Numbered from the stretch's first letter, positions 51,609 to 60,755 are shown. The stretch is DNA of 60,755 nt from JANPBY01 sp031430645 (GCA_031430645.1 JANPBY010000190.1:1-60755), one strand, 5' to 3'. A program made the numbers and translations. Notes: a model not told the origin generated them from the sequence alone.

Positions 51609-54290
51609 TCAGGGAACTGCGGGGGCCTTCTTGGCCGTCTTCTTGACTGGCTTGGCTGTCGTCTTTCCTGATTTCTTCGCCGTCTTCTTCGCCGTCTTCT
51701 TCGCCGGGCGTCGGCCGCCCTTCTTGGCGGGGCCGGCAGCACGCTTCTCCGCCAGGAGCTCCGCGGCCCGCTCGACGGTGACACCCTCGACCGTGTCGGC
51801 CTTGCGGAGGGTCGCGTTGGTCTCCCCGTCGGTGACGTAGGCCCCGAAGCGGCCGTCCTTGATCACGATCGGGCGAGCCGTCACGGGATCCGGCCCCAGC
51901 TCACGCAGTGGGGGCGCAGCGGCGGCGCGACCGCGCGCCTTCGGCAACGCATAGATCGCGAGTGCCTCGTCGAGGGTGATCGAGAACAACTGCTCCTCGC
52001 GCTCGATCGACCGCGAGTCCGTGCCCTTCTTGAGGTACGGGCCGTAGCGGCCGTTCTGTGCGGTGATCTCGACGGAGTCCGCAGGGTCCACTCCTACGAC
52101 CCGGGGGAGCGACAGGAGCCGAAGCGCATCTTCGAGAGTGACTGTGTCCAGGCTCATGTCTTTGAACAAAGAACCCGTGCGTGGTTTGGCATTCTTGGGT
52201 GCACCTTCGGCGAGCACCTCGGTGACGTACGGGCCGTAGCGCCCGGTCTTGGCCACGATCTCGAGGCCACTGACCGGGTCGTGGCCCAGCCGATGGTCGC
52301 CGGACGGGGCAGCGAGCAACTCCTCAGCCAGCGCCACGGTCAGCTCATCGGGTGCGAGGTCCTCAGGAACCGACGCGCGCTCCTCACCCCGCTCAATGTA
52401 GGGGCCGTAGCGGCCGACCCGCAGGGTGATCCCACCGCCGATGTCGACGCTGTTGATCTCTCGGGCATCGATATCGCCGAGGTTGTCTACCAGCCCCTTG
52501 AGGCCATCCAACGCTGCGCCAGTGCCGTCAGGTGAACCGAAGTAGAACGCGTGCAGCCACTCGCTGCGGTCCGCCTCACCGGCTGCGATCCGGTCGAGGT
52601 CAGACTCCATCTGAGCTGTGAAGTCATAGTCCACGAGCTCGCTGAACTGTTGCTCCAGCAGTTTGGTGACCGCGAAGGCGAGCCAGGTCGGCACCAAAGC
52701 GGTGCCCTTCTTGAAGACGTACCCCCGGTCGAGGATCACCGAGATCGTGGCGGCGTAGGTCGACGGGCGGCCGATGCCTCGCTCTTCGAGGGCCTTGACG
52801 AGCGTCGCCTCAGTGAATCGGGCCGGTGGCTGGGTCTCGTGCCCCTCGGCTTCGAGCGAGACGACCGCGAGGGTGTCTCCGACCGACATCGACGGGAGCC
52901 GCCGCTCGTCATCGTCACCAGCACCGGGCTCGTCGCGGCCCTCCTCGTGGGCCGCGAGGAATCCCCGGTGGGTGATGACCGTGCCCGAAGCAGACAGCTC
53001 GGCGTCACGCCCGTCGGTGGAGGTCGCACCCAGGCGTACCGACGCCGTCTGACCGCGCGCGTCGGCCATCTGCGAGGCGACGGTGCGCTTCCAGATCAGG
53101 TCGTAGAGGGCTAGTTCGTCCGGGCTGACCTCGCGAGCCAGCTCCCCGGGGGTACGGAAGACCTCGCCGGACGGCCGGATCGCCTCGTGCGCCTCCTGGG
53201 CGTTCTTCACCTTGCGGGTGTATTGACGCGGAGTGTCGGCGACGTTCTCGGCACCGAAGATCTGGGTCGCAGCCGCCCTGGCCGCAGCGATCGCCGACTC
53301 CGACAAGGTCGTGGAATCGGTCCGCATATACGTGATGTGGCCGTTCTCGTACAGCCGTTGCGCGACCCGCATCGCGACCTTGCTCGTCATCCGCAACTTG
53401 CGGCTGGCCTCTTGCTGCAAGGTGGAGGTCATGAACGGAGCGGCCGGTGATCGGCGGTAAGGCCGGTCCTCCACCGACCGCACCACGAACGCTGCACCGG
53501 CGAGGCCCGCGGTCAGGGACCGCACGGCCTGCTCGTCCAGCGCGACGGCGCCCGCCGTCTTGAGCCGACCGTCGGTGTCGAAGTCGCGCCCGGTGGCAAC
53601 CCGGGCCCCGTCCAGGGCAATCAACCGCGCGGTGAACGTGCCCGGGTCGAAGACGCCCTCGAGATCCCAGTAGCCGGCCCGCACGAAGGCCATCCGGTCA
53701 CGTTCGCGCTCAACGACCAGTCGCGTGGCGACCGACTGGACCCGCCCGGCGGAGAGCCCCGCGCGCACCTTGCGCCAGAGCACGGGGCTGACCTCATAGC
53801 CGTACAACCGGTCGAGGATCCGGCGGGTCTCCTGGGCGTCGACGAGCCGCTGATCGAGCTCGCGGGTGTCCTCAGCGGCCTGTCGGATCGCATCACGCGT
53901 GATCTCGTGGAAGACCATCCGACGCACGGGCACCTTGGGCTCGAGCACCTGCAAGAGGTGCCACGCAATGGCCTCGCCCTCGCGGTCCTCATCTGTTGCG
54001 AGGAGGAGTTCGTCCGCGTCCTTGAGCTTGCGCTTGAGCTCGGCGACCTTCTTCTTCTTGTCCTGGTCGACGACGTAGTAAGGCTCGAAGCCGTTGTCGA
54101 CGTCGACCGCGAACTTACCGAAGCGACCCTTCTTCTCCTCGGCCGGCAACTCACTCGGGGTCGGGAGATCCCGGATGTGTCCGATGCTCGAGTCGACCTC
54201 GTATCCTGGCCCGAGATAGCCCGCGATCGTCTTCGCCTTGGCAGGCGACTCGACGATCACGAGCCGGCGTATGACCTCGCTCTCGGGCAC
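51609..54290 (-). CDS. topA: DNA topoisomerase I
   Basis: Relaxes negative supercoils. The 893-residue protein has the TOPRIM motif LVIVESPAKAKTI and DxDREGEAIAWHL. The catalytic Tyr lies in ITYMRTDSTTLS. Several C-terminal repeats containing GRYGPY or GRFGAY follow, and then a Lys/Ala-rich tail (about 855-893). It lacks C4 zinc fingers, as is usual in actinobacteria. GTG 54290 has GAGGAG upstream. Confidence 0.96.
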   Translation of the reverse strand: MPESEVIRRLVIVESPAKAKTIAGYLGPGYEVDSSIGHIRDLPTPSELPAEEKKGRFGKFAVDVDNGFEPYYVVDQDKKKKVAELKRKLKDADELLLATDEDREGEAIAWHLLQVLEPKVPVRRMVFHEITRDAIRQAAEDTRELDQRLVDAQETRRILDRLYGYEVSPVLWRKVRAGLSAGRVQSVATRLVVERERDRMAFVRAGYWDLEGVFDPGTFTARLIALDGARVATGRDFDTDGRLKTAGAVALDEQAVRSLTAGLAGAAFVVRSVEDRPYRRSPAAPFMTSTLQQEASRKLRMTSKVAMRVAQRLYENGHITYMRTDSTTLSESAIAAARAAATQIFGAENVADTPRQYTRKVKNAQEAHEAIRPSGEVFRTPGELAREVSPDELALYDLIWKRTVASQMADARGQTASVRLGATSTDGRDAELSASGTVITHRGFLAAHEEGRDEPGAGDDDERRLPSMSVGDTLAVVSLEAEGHETQPPARFTEATLVKALEERGIGRPSTYAATISVILDRGYVFKKGTALVPTWLAFAVTKLLEQQFSELVDYDFTAQMESDLDRIAAGEADRSEWLHAFYFGSPDGTGAALDGLKGLVDNLGDIDAREINSVDIGGGITLRVGRYGPYIERGEERASVPEDLAPDELTVALAEELLAAPSGDHRLGHDPVSGLEIVAKTGRYGPYVTEVLAEGAPKNAKPRTGSLFKDMSLDTVTLEDALRLLSLPRVVGVDPADSVEITAQNGRYGPYLKKGTDSRSIEREEQLFSITLDEALAIYALPKARGRAAAAPPLRELGPDPVTARPIVIKDGRFGAYVTDGETNATLRKADTVEGVTVERAAELLAEKRAAGPAKKGGRRPAKKTAKKTAKKSGKTTAKPVKKTAKKAPAVP

Positions 54291-54357
54291 TGCACTCCTC
54301 GAATCCGGACGGTTCTTGGTTGGACGGTGTGAGTGAGGCTACGGCCCGCCCCCGGGG

Positions 54358-56670
54358 CTAGGCGTCGATCGCGTCGCCTACCGCGATCGGGCGACGCTTG
54401 GAGACATAGACCGCCACGACCACGATCGTCAGCGCAACCAGGGCGATGCCCCAACGCAGCGCGGTGTTGGCATCGTCGCCGTAGGACAGCTGAACGATGG
54501 CGGGCGCGATGAGCAGCGCCACCAAGTTCATGACCTTGAGCAGCGGGTTGATAGCCGGGCCGGCCGTGTCCTTGAACGGGTCGCCGACGGTGTCGCCGAT
54601 CACGGTTGCTGCGTGCGCCTCGGAGCCCTTACCTCCGTGGTGACCGTCCTCCACGAACTTCTTGGCGTTGTCCCAAGCACCACCGGAGTTGGCCAGGAAC
54701 ACAGCCATCAAGGTGCCGCAGGCGATCGCGCCCGCGAGGAAGGCCGCGATGGACCCGATGCCGAGGGCGAAGCCGACGGCGACAGGAGTCAATACGGCGA
54801 GCAGTCCGGGGGTCACCAACTCGCGGAGAGAGTCGCGGGTGACGATGTCGACGACGCGGCCGTACTCCGGCAACTCGGTCCCGTCCATGATGCCGGGGTG
54901 CTCGCGGAACTGGCGCCGCACCTCGAAGATGACCGCGCCCGCTGCGCGGGACACCGCATTGATGGCCAGGCCGGAGAAGAGGAAGACCACCGAAGCGCCG
55001 ATGATCAGACCGACCAGGACATTGGGGTTGGTCACGCTGGTGTCCAGGCTGAGCAGGTCGAAACCGGTGAGCGACCCCGTGTCGACGCCGATCTCGGCCA
55101 GCTTGCTGGCGACACTGTCCGTGAACGCGCCGAACAGCGCGGTCGCCGCGAGCACAGCGGTCGCGATCGCGATGCCCTTGGTGATGGCCTTGGTGGTGTT
55201 GCCCACTGCGTCGAGGGAGGTCAGGACCTTGGCGCCCTCTGGAGTGACGTCTCCCGACATCTCGGCGATGCCTTGGGCGTTGTCGGAGACCGGACCGAAG
55301 GTGTCCATCGACACGATGACGCCAACGGTGGTGAGGAGGCCGGTACCCGCAAGCGCGATCGCGAACAGCGACAAGATGATGACGCCACCCCCGAGCAAGT
55401 ACGCCGCGTAGACGGCGCTGCCGATGACCAGGGCGGAGTAGACCGCGGACTCCAGACCCAGGGAGATGCCCGAGAGGATCACCGTGGCCGGGCCGGTGAG
55501 GGCGGTCTTGGCCACGTCGTCCACCGGTCGACGGTTGGTCTCGGTGAAGTAGCCGGTCAGGACCTGGATCACGGCCGCAAGCACGATGCCGATGAGGACC
55601 GCCGAGATGGCGAAGATCCGCGGGTTGATGTCCGAGCCGGCGGTGAGCACGTTGCCGCTGAGCTCGGCCATGGTGGCCGGCAGGTACGCGAAGGCTGCGA
55701 AGCCCACGAGCACTGCCGAGATGACCGCAGAGATGAAGAAGCCGCGGTTGATGGCCGCCATCCCGCTCTTGTCGCCAGCACGGGGTGAGACCGCAAAGAT
55801 GCCGATGACGGCGGTGAGCACGCCGATCGCCGGAACGATGAGCGGGAAGACCAGACCCTCCGCACCGAAGGCGGTCTTGCCCAGGATGAGCGCGGCCACG
55901 AGTGTGACCGCGTAGGACTCGAAGAGGTCAGCGGCCATCCCGGCGCAGTCGCCGACATTGTCACCGACGTTGTCGGCGATCGTCGCTGCGTTACGCGGGT
56001 CATCCTCGGGGATTCCTTGCTCGACCTTGCCGACCAGGTCGGCGCCGACGTCCGCCGCCTTGGTGAAGATGCCACCGCCGACTCGCATGAACATCGCGAG
56101 CATGGCCGCGCCGAAGCCAAAGCCTTCGAGGACCTTGGCGGCGTCTTCCTTGTAGATCAGGACGACGACGGCTGCGCCGAAGAGGCCCAGGCCAACGGTG
56201 AACATCCCGGCGACACCACCGGTGCGGAACGCGATCCGCGTGGCTTGCTGCGCGCCTGAGTCATTGGCCGCGGCTGCCACCCGGACATTGCCACGGACGG
56301 CGAGCCACATACCCGTGTAGCCGGTGATCGCTGAGAAGACAGCGCCGACCAAGAAGAAGATTGACCGACCCACGCGCTCGCTGGTGGTCTCGGCTGGGAG
56401 CAGGAAGAGGAGGAAGAACACCAGGACCGCGAACACAGACAAGGTGCGGAACTGTCGGCTCAAATAGGCCGACGCGCCTTCCTGGATCGCGAGCGCGATG
56501 CGCTGCATGTTGTCGGTGCCTTGGCCTGCGGCGAGAACCTCGCGGACGAAGAACGCCGCAACTCCCAGCGCAGCCAGGGCGACGAGCGCTACCACGACGA
56601 CGATCGTCTGGTTCGTCCCAGTCAGGGACACCAGCCCGTCGCCGCCCACGGCGAAGTTGAACCCGGACAT
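54358..56670 (-). CDS. hppA: Membrane proton-pumping pyrophosphatase, K+-independent type
   Basis: Couples pyrophosphate hydrolysis to ion export. The 770-residue protein has about 16 helices and the substrate motif DVGADLVGKVEQGIPEDDPR. It also has NVGDNVGDCAGMAADLFESY. GNTTKA carries the Lys that marks the K+-independent class. ATG 56670 has TGAGGAGG upstream. A 6-bp hairpin lies in the 188-base upstream spacer. Confidence 0.96.
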   Translation of the reverse strand: MSGFNFAVGGDGLVSLTGTNQTIVVVVALVALAALGVAAFFVREVLAAGQGTDNMQRIALAIQEGASAYLSRQFRTLSVFAVLVFFLLFLLPAETTSERVGRSIFFLVGAVFSAITGYTGMWLAVRGNVRVAAAANDSGAQQATRIAFRTGGVAGMFTVGLGLFGAAVVVLIYKEDAAKVLEGFGFGAAMLAMFMRVGGGIFTKAADVGADLVGKVEQGIPEDDPRNAATIADNVGDNVGDCAGMAADLFESYAVTLVAALILGKTAFGAEGLVFPLIVPAIGVLTAVIGIFAVSPRAGDKSGMAAINRGFFISAVISAVLVGFAAFAYLPATMAELSGNVLTAGSDINPRIFAISAVLIGIVLAAVIQVLTGYFTETNRRPVDDVAKTALTGPATVILSGISLGLESAVYSALVIGSAVYAAYLLGGGVIILSLFAIALAGTGLLTTVGVIVSMDTFGPVSDNAQGIAEMSGDVTPEGAKVLTSLDAVGNTTKAITKGIAIATAVLAATALFGAFTDSVASKLAEIGVDTGSLTGFDLLSLDTSVTNPNVLVGLIIGASVVFLFSGLAINAVSRAAGAVIFEVRRQFREHPGIMDGTELPEYGRVVDIVTRDSLRELVTPGLLAVLTPVAVGFALGIGSIAAFLAGAIACGTLMAVFLANSGGAWDNAKKFVEDGHHGGKGSEAHAATVIGDTVGDPFKDTAGPAINPLLKVMNLVALLIAPAIVQLSYGDDANTALRWGIALVALTIVVVAVYVSKRRPIAVGDAIDA

Positions 56671-56858
56671 CGATCCTCCTCAAAACTCAGGTCAAGCGCA
56701 GACCGCCCTGGACCAGGGATTGCCTGGTTCCGGGGGGACGCGTGCGTCAGCCGTACGGGCAGTTAGGGGGCGACCCCCGGCCACGTCGTCGGCGGGCGGA
56801 GTCTACGCAGAAGTTGGCGTGTACTCCGACACGGGCCGGGGGACAGGCTGTTTCTCGG

Positions 56859-57332
56859 TCAGTTGCCGGGCGCCCCGACCGGCACGTTCCAGGTGAGCGT
56901 GACCGACGATCCGGCACTGTCGTGGGTCACCGACACGTCCTCCACGAGGCCATCGATGACGGCCAGGCCAACAGCCGGGGGAAGAACGCCCAACTCGGAG
57001 TCGTCCAGGGCGTCACCGTGCTCGGCGAGAGCTGCAAGCGCGAGATCGTGGGAAGCACCCTCAGGCGGCGCCACGGCAACCGGCGCTCGGTCGACCACCT
57101 CGACCAGGAACACCCCTGCCTGGTCATCGGAGAACCGGACCAGGACGGGTTCCTCGGGGCAGGCGACCACGTGCAGGCCGACAGCGCGCGAGGTGGCCTC
57201 GCCCACGGCGAGCCGCACTTCTTCCAGGCTCTGCTCGTCGAGCCCCGCACGGCGACCGAGGGACACGGCAACCAGCCGGGCCGTACGCACGTGCGCAGGT
57301 ATGGCAGCGAGGGCGAGCTCTACGGTGGCCAT
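56859..57332 (-). CDS. Anti-sigma-like partner of BldG with degenerate ATP site
   Basis: The 157-residue protein has the HATPase layout of RsbW/SpoIIAB kinases and follows bldG by 6 bases, as in the Streptomyces bldG locus. The N-box is EATSR (Glu45, Arg49 instead of Asn). The DxGxG box is DRAPV (81-85), lacking both glycines. It may bind BldG without being a kinase. Confidence 0.75.
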   Translation of the reverse strand: MATVELALAAIPAHVRTARLVAVSLGRRAGLDEQSLEEVRLAVGEATSRAVGLHVVACPEEPVLVRFSDDQAGVFLVEVVDRAPVAVAPPEGASHDLALAALAEHGDALDDSELGVLPPAVGLAVIDGLVEDVSVTHDSAGSSVTLTWNVPVGAPGN

Positions 57333-57338
57333 CAGGCG

Positions 57339-57680
57339 TCAGCCGGCCGAGCCGACCGCCTCGGCGACGGTGGCGTGGATCGGGAACACCTTGCGCAGCC
57401 CGGTGATCTCGAAGATCTTCAGGATACGTTCCTGGGTCAGCACGAGGACGAGCGAGCCGTCCTGAGCGCGCACCCTGTTGAGGGCACCCACAAGGACGCC
57501 CAGGCCGGTGGAGTCGAGGAACTCAACGCCGGACAGGTCGAGCACCAGGTCGACCTTTCCCTCGGCAACCAGCTCGACGACCCGCTCACGCAGCTGCGGC
57601 GCGGTATAGACGTCGATCTCGCCGCCAACCTCGACGACCGTGCGGTCGCCCTCTGTTCGGGTCACCAGGGTGAGGTCCAC
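57339..57680 (-). CDS. bldG: STAS-domain anti-anti-sigma factor BldG
   Basis: The 113-residue protein closely resembles Streptomyces BldG. It reads GDRTVVEVGGEIDVYTAP at the start, FLDSTGLGVLVG with the phosphorylatable Ser57, and QERILKIFEITGL near the end. In Streptomyces it controls differentiation and antibiotic production through sigma-factor release. GTG 57680 has AAAGGA upstream. It is divergent from the helicase gene. Confidence 0.92.
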   Translation of the reverse strand: MDLTLVTRTEGDRTVVEVGGEIDVYTAPQLRERVVELVAEGKVDLVLDLSGVEFLDSTGLGVLVGALNRVRAQDGSLVLVLTQERILKIFEITGLRKVFPIHATVAEAVGSAG

Positions 57681-57755
57681 GGCGTTCCTTTCTCGGTGCG
57701 GGGAAGCGGCCTGCTCTCCCCGATTCAACCATCCCCGTGCGACCATGCCCGGGAC

Positions 57756-60101
57756 GTGAGCACCCCCTCCCCTGCCGACGGCGACCTGGCCGGGCAACTC
57801 CTGGCTGGGTTGACAGCCAGCCCGACCCGCGCCGCCCGCGTGACCCACGTCGAACACGTGGCCGCCCGACCGGCCTCCTGGGCCGAGTGGCCGACCTGGG
57901 TCGACCCGGACGTGATCCAGGCTCTGGGGGCACGCGGGGCGCAGCAGCCGTACACCCACCAGGTCGAGGCCGCCGAGCATGCGCACGCCGGTCGGTCGGT
58001 GGTGGTGTCGACGGGTACGGCCTCCGGCAAGTCCCTCGCCTACCTGCTCCCCGCGCTCACCGCGGTGCGTGAAGGAGCGCAGGCGCCCGATGGTCGGGCG
58101 TCCACCGTTCTCTATCTCAGCCCAACCAAGGCGCTGGCCGCCGACCAACTGCGCGCGCTCACCGAGTTGGCGGTGCCCGACGTACGCCCGGCGACCGTCG
58201 ACGGCGACACTCCCCGGGAGGAGCGCGACTGGGCGCGTGCACATGCGTCCTACGTGTTGACCAATCCCGACATGTTGCATCATTCGCTGCTGCCGGGGCA
58301 CGCCCGATGGGCGCCGTTCTGGCGATCGTTGAGCTTTGTCGTGGTCGATGAGTGCCACGCCTACCGCGGGGTCTTCGGCTCCCATGTGGCTGCGGTGCTG
58401 CGGCGACTGCAGCGGATTGCGCGACGGTACGGCGCCGAACCGGTCTTCGTGCTCGCTTCGGCAACGGTGTCGCAGCCGGACGTGTCAGCACAGCGGCTGA
58501 TCGGCCAACCCGTGGTCGCGGTAACCCGGGACGGATCCCCGCGCGGATCGACGGCGTTCGCTTTGTGGGAACCACCCTTGACCGAGCTGATCGGGGAACG
58601 CGGGGCGCCCATCCGCCGGTCAGTCCACGCCGAGACCGCAGATCTGCTCACGGATCTCGTGATCGAGGGTGCCCGCACGCTGGCCTTCGTCCGATCGCGG
58701 CGGGGGGCGGAAGTGGTCGCCATGATGACCAAGGAGGCAGTAGCTGAGATCGACCCGTCGCTCGCGGACCGGGTCGCCGCCTATCGCGCGGGCTATCTGC
58801 CCGAGGAGCGTCGAGCAGTCGAGGCCGACCTGCAGTCGGGACGGCTGCTGGCGGTGGCAGCGACGTCGGCCCTGGAGCTTGGCGTCGACGTCGCCGGCTT
58901 GGACGCCGTACTCCTTGCCGGCTGGCCAGGAACCCTGGCCTCCATGTGGCAGCAAGCCGGCCGAGCAGGGCGAGCCGGTCAGGGAGCCCTGGCCGTGCTG
59001 ATCGCGCGCGACGACCCCCTCGACACCTATCTCGTGCACCACCCTGAAGCGGTGTTCGGCCGTCCGGTTGAAGCCACCGTGCTCGACCCGAGCAATCCCT
59101 ACATCCTCGGCCCGCATCTGTGCGCGGCCGCGGCGGAGCTCCCACTGACGACCGAGGACCTCGAAGCCTTCGGACCCGGCAGCCACGAGGTCGTCGCCGA
59201 CCTCGTCGAGCGCGAACTCCTCCGCGCCCGCCCTGGCGGCTGGTACTGGACCCGACCCGAACGAGCCTCCGACCTGGCCGACCTGCGGGGCACCGGCGGC
59301 GGTCCGGTCCGGGTGGTCGAGTCCACCACCGGGCGGGTCGTCGGGACCGTCGATCGCGGGGCAGCTGATCGCAGCGTCCATGCCGGGGCCGTCTACGTCC
59401 ACCAAGGCAGCACTTACCTCGTCGACACGTTGGATCTCGACGACAGCGTCGCCCTGGTCACCGCAGCAACGCCCGACTGGACGACCTCAGCCAGGGAGGT
59501 CACGGACCTGCGAGTGATCGCCGAACGCCGGTCCCAGGATTGGGGAGCCGCGCGGTTGTGCGTGGGGGACGTGGAGGTGACCACTCAGGTCGTGGCCTTC
59601 ATGCGCCGCCGCCTGGGAAGCGGGGAGGTGCTCGGCGAGGAGCCTCTGGACCTGCCAGCCCGGACGCTGCGGACGGTCTCAGTGTGGTGGTCGGTGGCTG
59701 AGGCCCAACTCGTCGAAGCCGAACTTGGAGACGTCGAGGTGCCGGGATCGGTTCACGCCGCCGAGCACGCCGCCATCGGGCTACTCCCGCTGGTGGCAAC
59801 CTGCGACCGATGGGACATCGGCGGGGTGTCCACGGCCATCCATCCTGATACTGACCGGGCCAGCGTGTTCGTCTTCGACGGGCACGCCGGAGGGGCTGGC
59901 TTCGCTGAGCGAGGTTTCGAGCGGGCAGCGGAATGGCTCGCCGCAACGCTGAGTGTGCTGGAGACGTGCGAGTGCCCGACCGGCTGTCCGTCGTGCGTTC
60001 AGTCTCCCAAGTGCGGCAACGGGAATGACCCGCTGAACAAGGCGGGGGCCACGCGACTGCTCAGGGTCCTCCTGGCGGGCCGGCCCGTGCCCGAACCATG
60101 A
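57756..60101 (+). CDS. DEAD/DEAH-box helicase with C-terminal Zn-cysteine domain (MrfA/YprA-like)
   Basis: The 781-residue superfamily 2 helicase has Walker A TGTASGKSLAYLLP, motif II VVDECHAYRG and motif VI QQAGRAGRAGQGA. A C-terminal domain carries C-x-C-x3-C-x2-C-x5-C (near 745-760), the MZB-type cluster of MrfA, which repairs mitomycin damage. GTG 57756 starts VSTPSPADGD; the frame runs on upstream over bldG without homology. It is next to TadE-like genes, as in many actinobacteria. Confidence 0.92.
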   Translation: MSTPSPADGDLAGQLLAGLTASPTRAARVTHVEHVAARPASWAEWPTWVDPDVIQALGARGAQQPYTHQVEAAEHAHAGRSVVVSTGTASGKSLAYLLPALTAVREGAQAPDGRASTVLYLSPTKALAADQLRALTELAVPDVRPATVDGDTPREERDWARAHASYVLTNPDMLHHSLLPGHARWAPFWRSLSFVVVDECHAYRGVFGSHVAAVLRRLQRIARRYGAEPVFVLASATVSQPDVSAQRLIGQPVVAVTRDGSPRGSTAFALWEPPLTELIGERGAPIRRSVHAETADLLTDLVIEGARTLAFVRSRRGAEVVAMMTKEAVAEIDPSLADRVAAYRAGYLPEERRAVEADLQSGRLLAVAATSALELGVDVAGLDAVLLAGWPGTLASMWQQAGRAGRAGQGALAVLIARDDPLDTYLVHHPEAVFGRPVEATVLDPSNPYILGPHLCAAAAELPLTTEDLEAFGPGSHEVVADLVERELLRARPGGWYWTRPERASDLADLRGTGGGPVRVVESTTGRVVGTVDRGAADRSVHAGAVYVHQGSTYLVDTLDLDDSVALVTAATPDWTTSAREVTDLRVIAERRSQDWGAARLCVGDVEVTTQVVAFMRRRLGSGEVLGEEPLDLPARTLRTVSVWWSVAEAQLVEAELGDVEVPGSVHAAEHAAIGLLPLVATCDRWDIGGVSTAIHPDTDRASVFVFDGHAGGAGFAERGFERAAEWLAATLSVLETCECPTGCPSCVQSPKCGNGNDPLNKAGATRLLRVLLAGRPVPEP

Positions 60102-60459
60102 CGGCGGGGAAGCCAGCCAGCGGCCCAGTGAACGCTCGAGACACCGTGACTTCGACTGTCAGACCAGCGGGTTCGCACGCCACCAACTGGGCCTGTTGAG
60201 CCGCTGCCACCACCCAAGCCGCCCGACAGGAACCCACCGCGTCCGGCAGTGCCGATGCGGCCGCCAAAGCTGCCAGGTCGGCCGCTGCAGCCGCTTGGGC
60301 GCGCACGACGCGGACCTCGACGAACCCGACGAGGACAGCGGCCGCAAGGGCGACCAAGGCAGTGACGGCGAGCACCCACACGGTGCCAGAGCCTGCGTCC
60401 CTAGAGCCTGTGTCCCCAGCGGGGAAAGCCAGTGGGCGTGGGGCTTTCGATGGCGTCAC
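60061..60459 (-). CDS. TadE-like pilus-assembly protein (helicase/secretion neighbourhood type)
   Basis: The 132-residue protein has a short basic start, DAGSGTVWVLAVTALVALAA with the membrane helix (about 22-48), and AQAAAAADLAALAAASAL, which is typical of TadE/Rv3654c-like proteins. GTG 60459 overlaps the upstream gene stop by 4 bases. The 3' end overlaps the convergent helicase by 41 bases. Confidence 0.85.
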   Translation of the reverse strand: MTPSKAPRPLAFPAGDTGSRDAGSGTVWVLAVTALVALAAAVLVGFVEVRVVRAQAAAAADLAALAAASALPDAVGSCRAAWVVAAAQQAQLVACEPAGLTVEVTVSRAFTGPLAGFPAVMVRARAGPPGGP

Positions 60460-60659
60460 GGACTCGCCACTTCCTGTGCAGCGACGGCCCGACCTGTGAC
60501 GGTGAACGTCGGGAGTCGCAGGGGACCAGCCCAGCGAATCGGCGCCTGCACCTCCACAGCCAGCAGGCCGGATTCGGCTGTCACGGAGACGAGCGCGCCA
60601 GCAGGGGCCGACGTCTGAGCAGTTTCGACAACAACGGATAGCGGCTCGCCCCGGGCCGG
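60456..60659 (-). CDS. TadE-family minor pilin, N-terminus lost at contig end
   Basis: About 68 C-terminal codons remain: ARGEPLSVVVE at the break and FTVTGRAVAAQEVASP at the end. This matches the C-terminal pattern of Rv3655c-like TadE proteins. The N-terminal helix would lie in or beyond the G-rich artefact. It overlaps the next TadE-like gene by 4 bases. Confidence 0.7.
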   Translation of the reverse strand, partial: PARGEPLSVVVETAQTSAPAGALVSVTAESGLLAVEVQAPIRWAGPLRLPTFTVTGRAVAAQEVASP

Positions 60660-60755
60660 GGCGGGGGGGGGGGGGCGCGGGCGGGGGGCGGGGGGGCGGC
60701 GGGGGGGGGGGGGGGGGCGCGCGGCGGCGGGCCGCCCGCCCGCGCGGGGGGGGGG
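60660..60755. other. Low-complexity G/C tract, probable sequencing or assembly artefact
   Basis: The last ~96 bases are almost only G with some C, including runs of 10 or more G, and contain no A or T. The preceding TadE-like reading frame stops being protein-like here. Such ends arise from two-colour dark-cycle base calls. Confidence 0.93.

Noticed and set aside
56742..57755. N-terminal extension of the helicase frame
   Set aside because: The frame is open but antisense to bldG and its partner, both strongly conserved; helicase homology begins at 57756.
57681..58385. Upstream extension of the bldG frame
   Set aside because: The extra residues are antisense to the helicase; BldG homology starts exactly at GTG 57680.
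1..60755. CRISPR arrays, phage genes or insertion sequences
   Set aside because: No regularly spaced repeats, integrase, transposase or phage structural genes were seen on either strand.

Overview
The window is a 60.8 kb contig from a high-GC Gram-positive actinomycete. The evidence is very GC-rich codon use, frequent GTG starts, an Lsr2 nucleoid protein, a BldG-type anti-anti-sigma factor, and three blocks of gene order typical of actinomycetes (mutY/clpC/lsr2/lysS/coaX/nad/pan; dacB/tilS/hpt/ftsH/fol; holB/tmk/topA/hppA/bldG/helicase/TadE). Nothing seen fixes the family. Both ends cut a gene. The last ~95 bases are nearly pure G/C and look like a sequencing or assembly artefact rather than genomic DNA.

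Region A (1-16.3 kb). A truncated CheB-like receiver, a membrane-anchored protein, mutY, and a cobalamin-binding-type protein lead to clpC. Then come an atypical SDR and a thioesterase sharing one bidirectional terminator, lsr2, argA and lysS. A decayed methyltransferase lies between lysS and a tightly overlapping five-gene cofactor operon, DUF2520-panC-nadB-nadC-coaX, for pantothenate/CoA and NAD synthesis. That operon has an unusual leader of two tandem five-codon minicistrons and faces a MidA-type methyltransferase across a palindrome.

Region B (16.3-30.7 kb) is accessory. It holds an acidic orphan protein, a cupin/TetR divergent pair, an HNH-nuclease remnant, a P450 translationally coupled to two PH-domain (YdbS/YdbT) membrane proteins, and an APC amino-acid permease. 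It also holds a solitary NuoD-like protein and an OpuC-type ABC importer whose ATPase gene overlaps an M20 amidohydrolase. The importer's binding-protein gene follows a leader predicted to fold into three stem-loops.

Region C (30.7-42.9 kb). A long minus-strand array runs dacB, zinc metalloprotease, tilS, hpt, ftsH, folE, folP, folB, folK, DUF3180. It is followed by ppa, an NlpC/P60 peptidoglycan hydrolase and a pirin. Regions C and A are largely housekeeping: folate, purine salvage, tRNA-Ile lysidine, proteolysis and wall turnover.

Region D (42.9-49.6 kb) encodes exported proteins: a 1311-residue propeller/Ig-like/PKD protein, a DM13 protein and a lipoprotein peptidase, plus tRNA-Thr(CGT). 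Region E (49.6-60.7 kb) holds DNA replication genes (holB, tmk, topA), a K+-independent proton-pumping pyrophosphatase, the BldG switch with a partner whose ATP site looks degenerate, an MrfA-like helicase and two TadE-like pilus genes.

Most of the window is ordinary core genome. No large new system is evident. The best leads are small: the NuoD with its quinone tyrosine replaced by Trp, the minicistron leader, the hairpin-bridged ribosome site of ftsH, the structured leader of the OpuC binding protein, the degenerate BldG partner, and repeats in the giant secreted protein.
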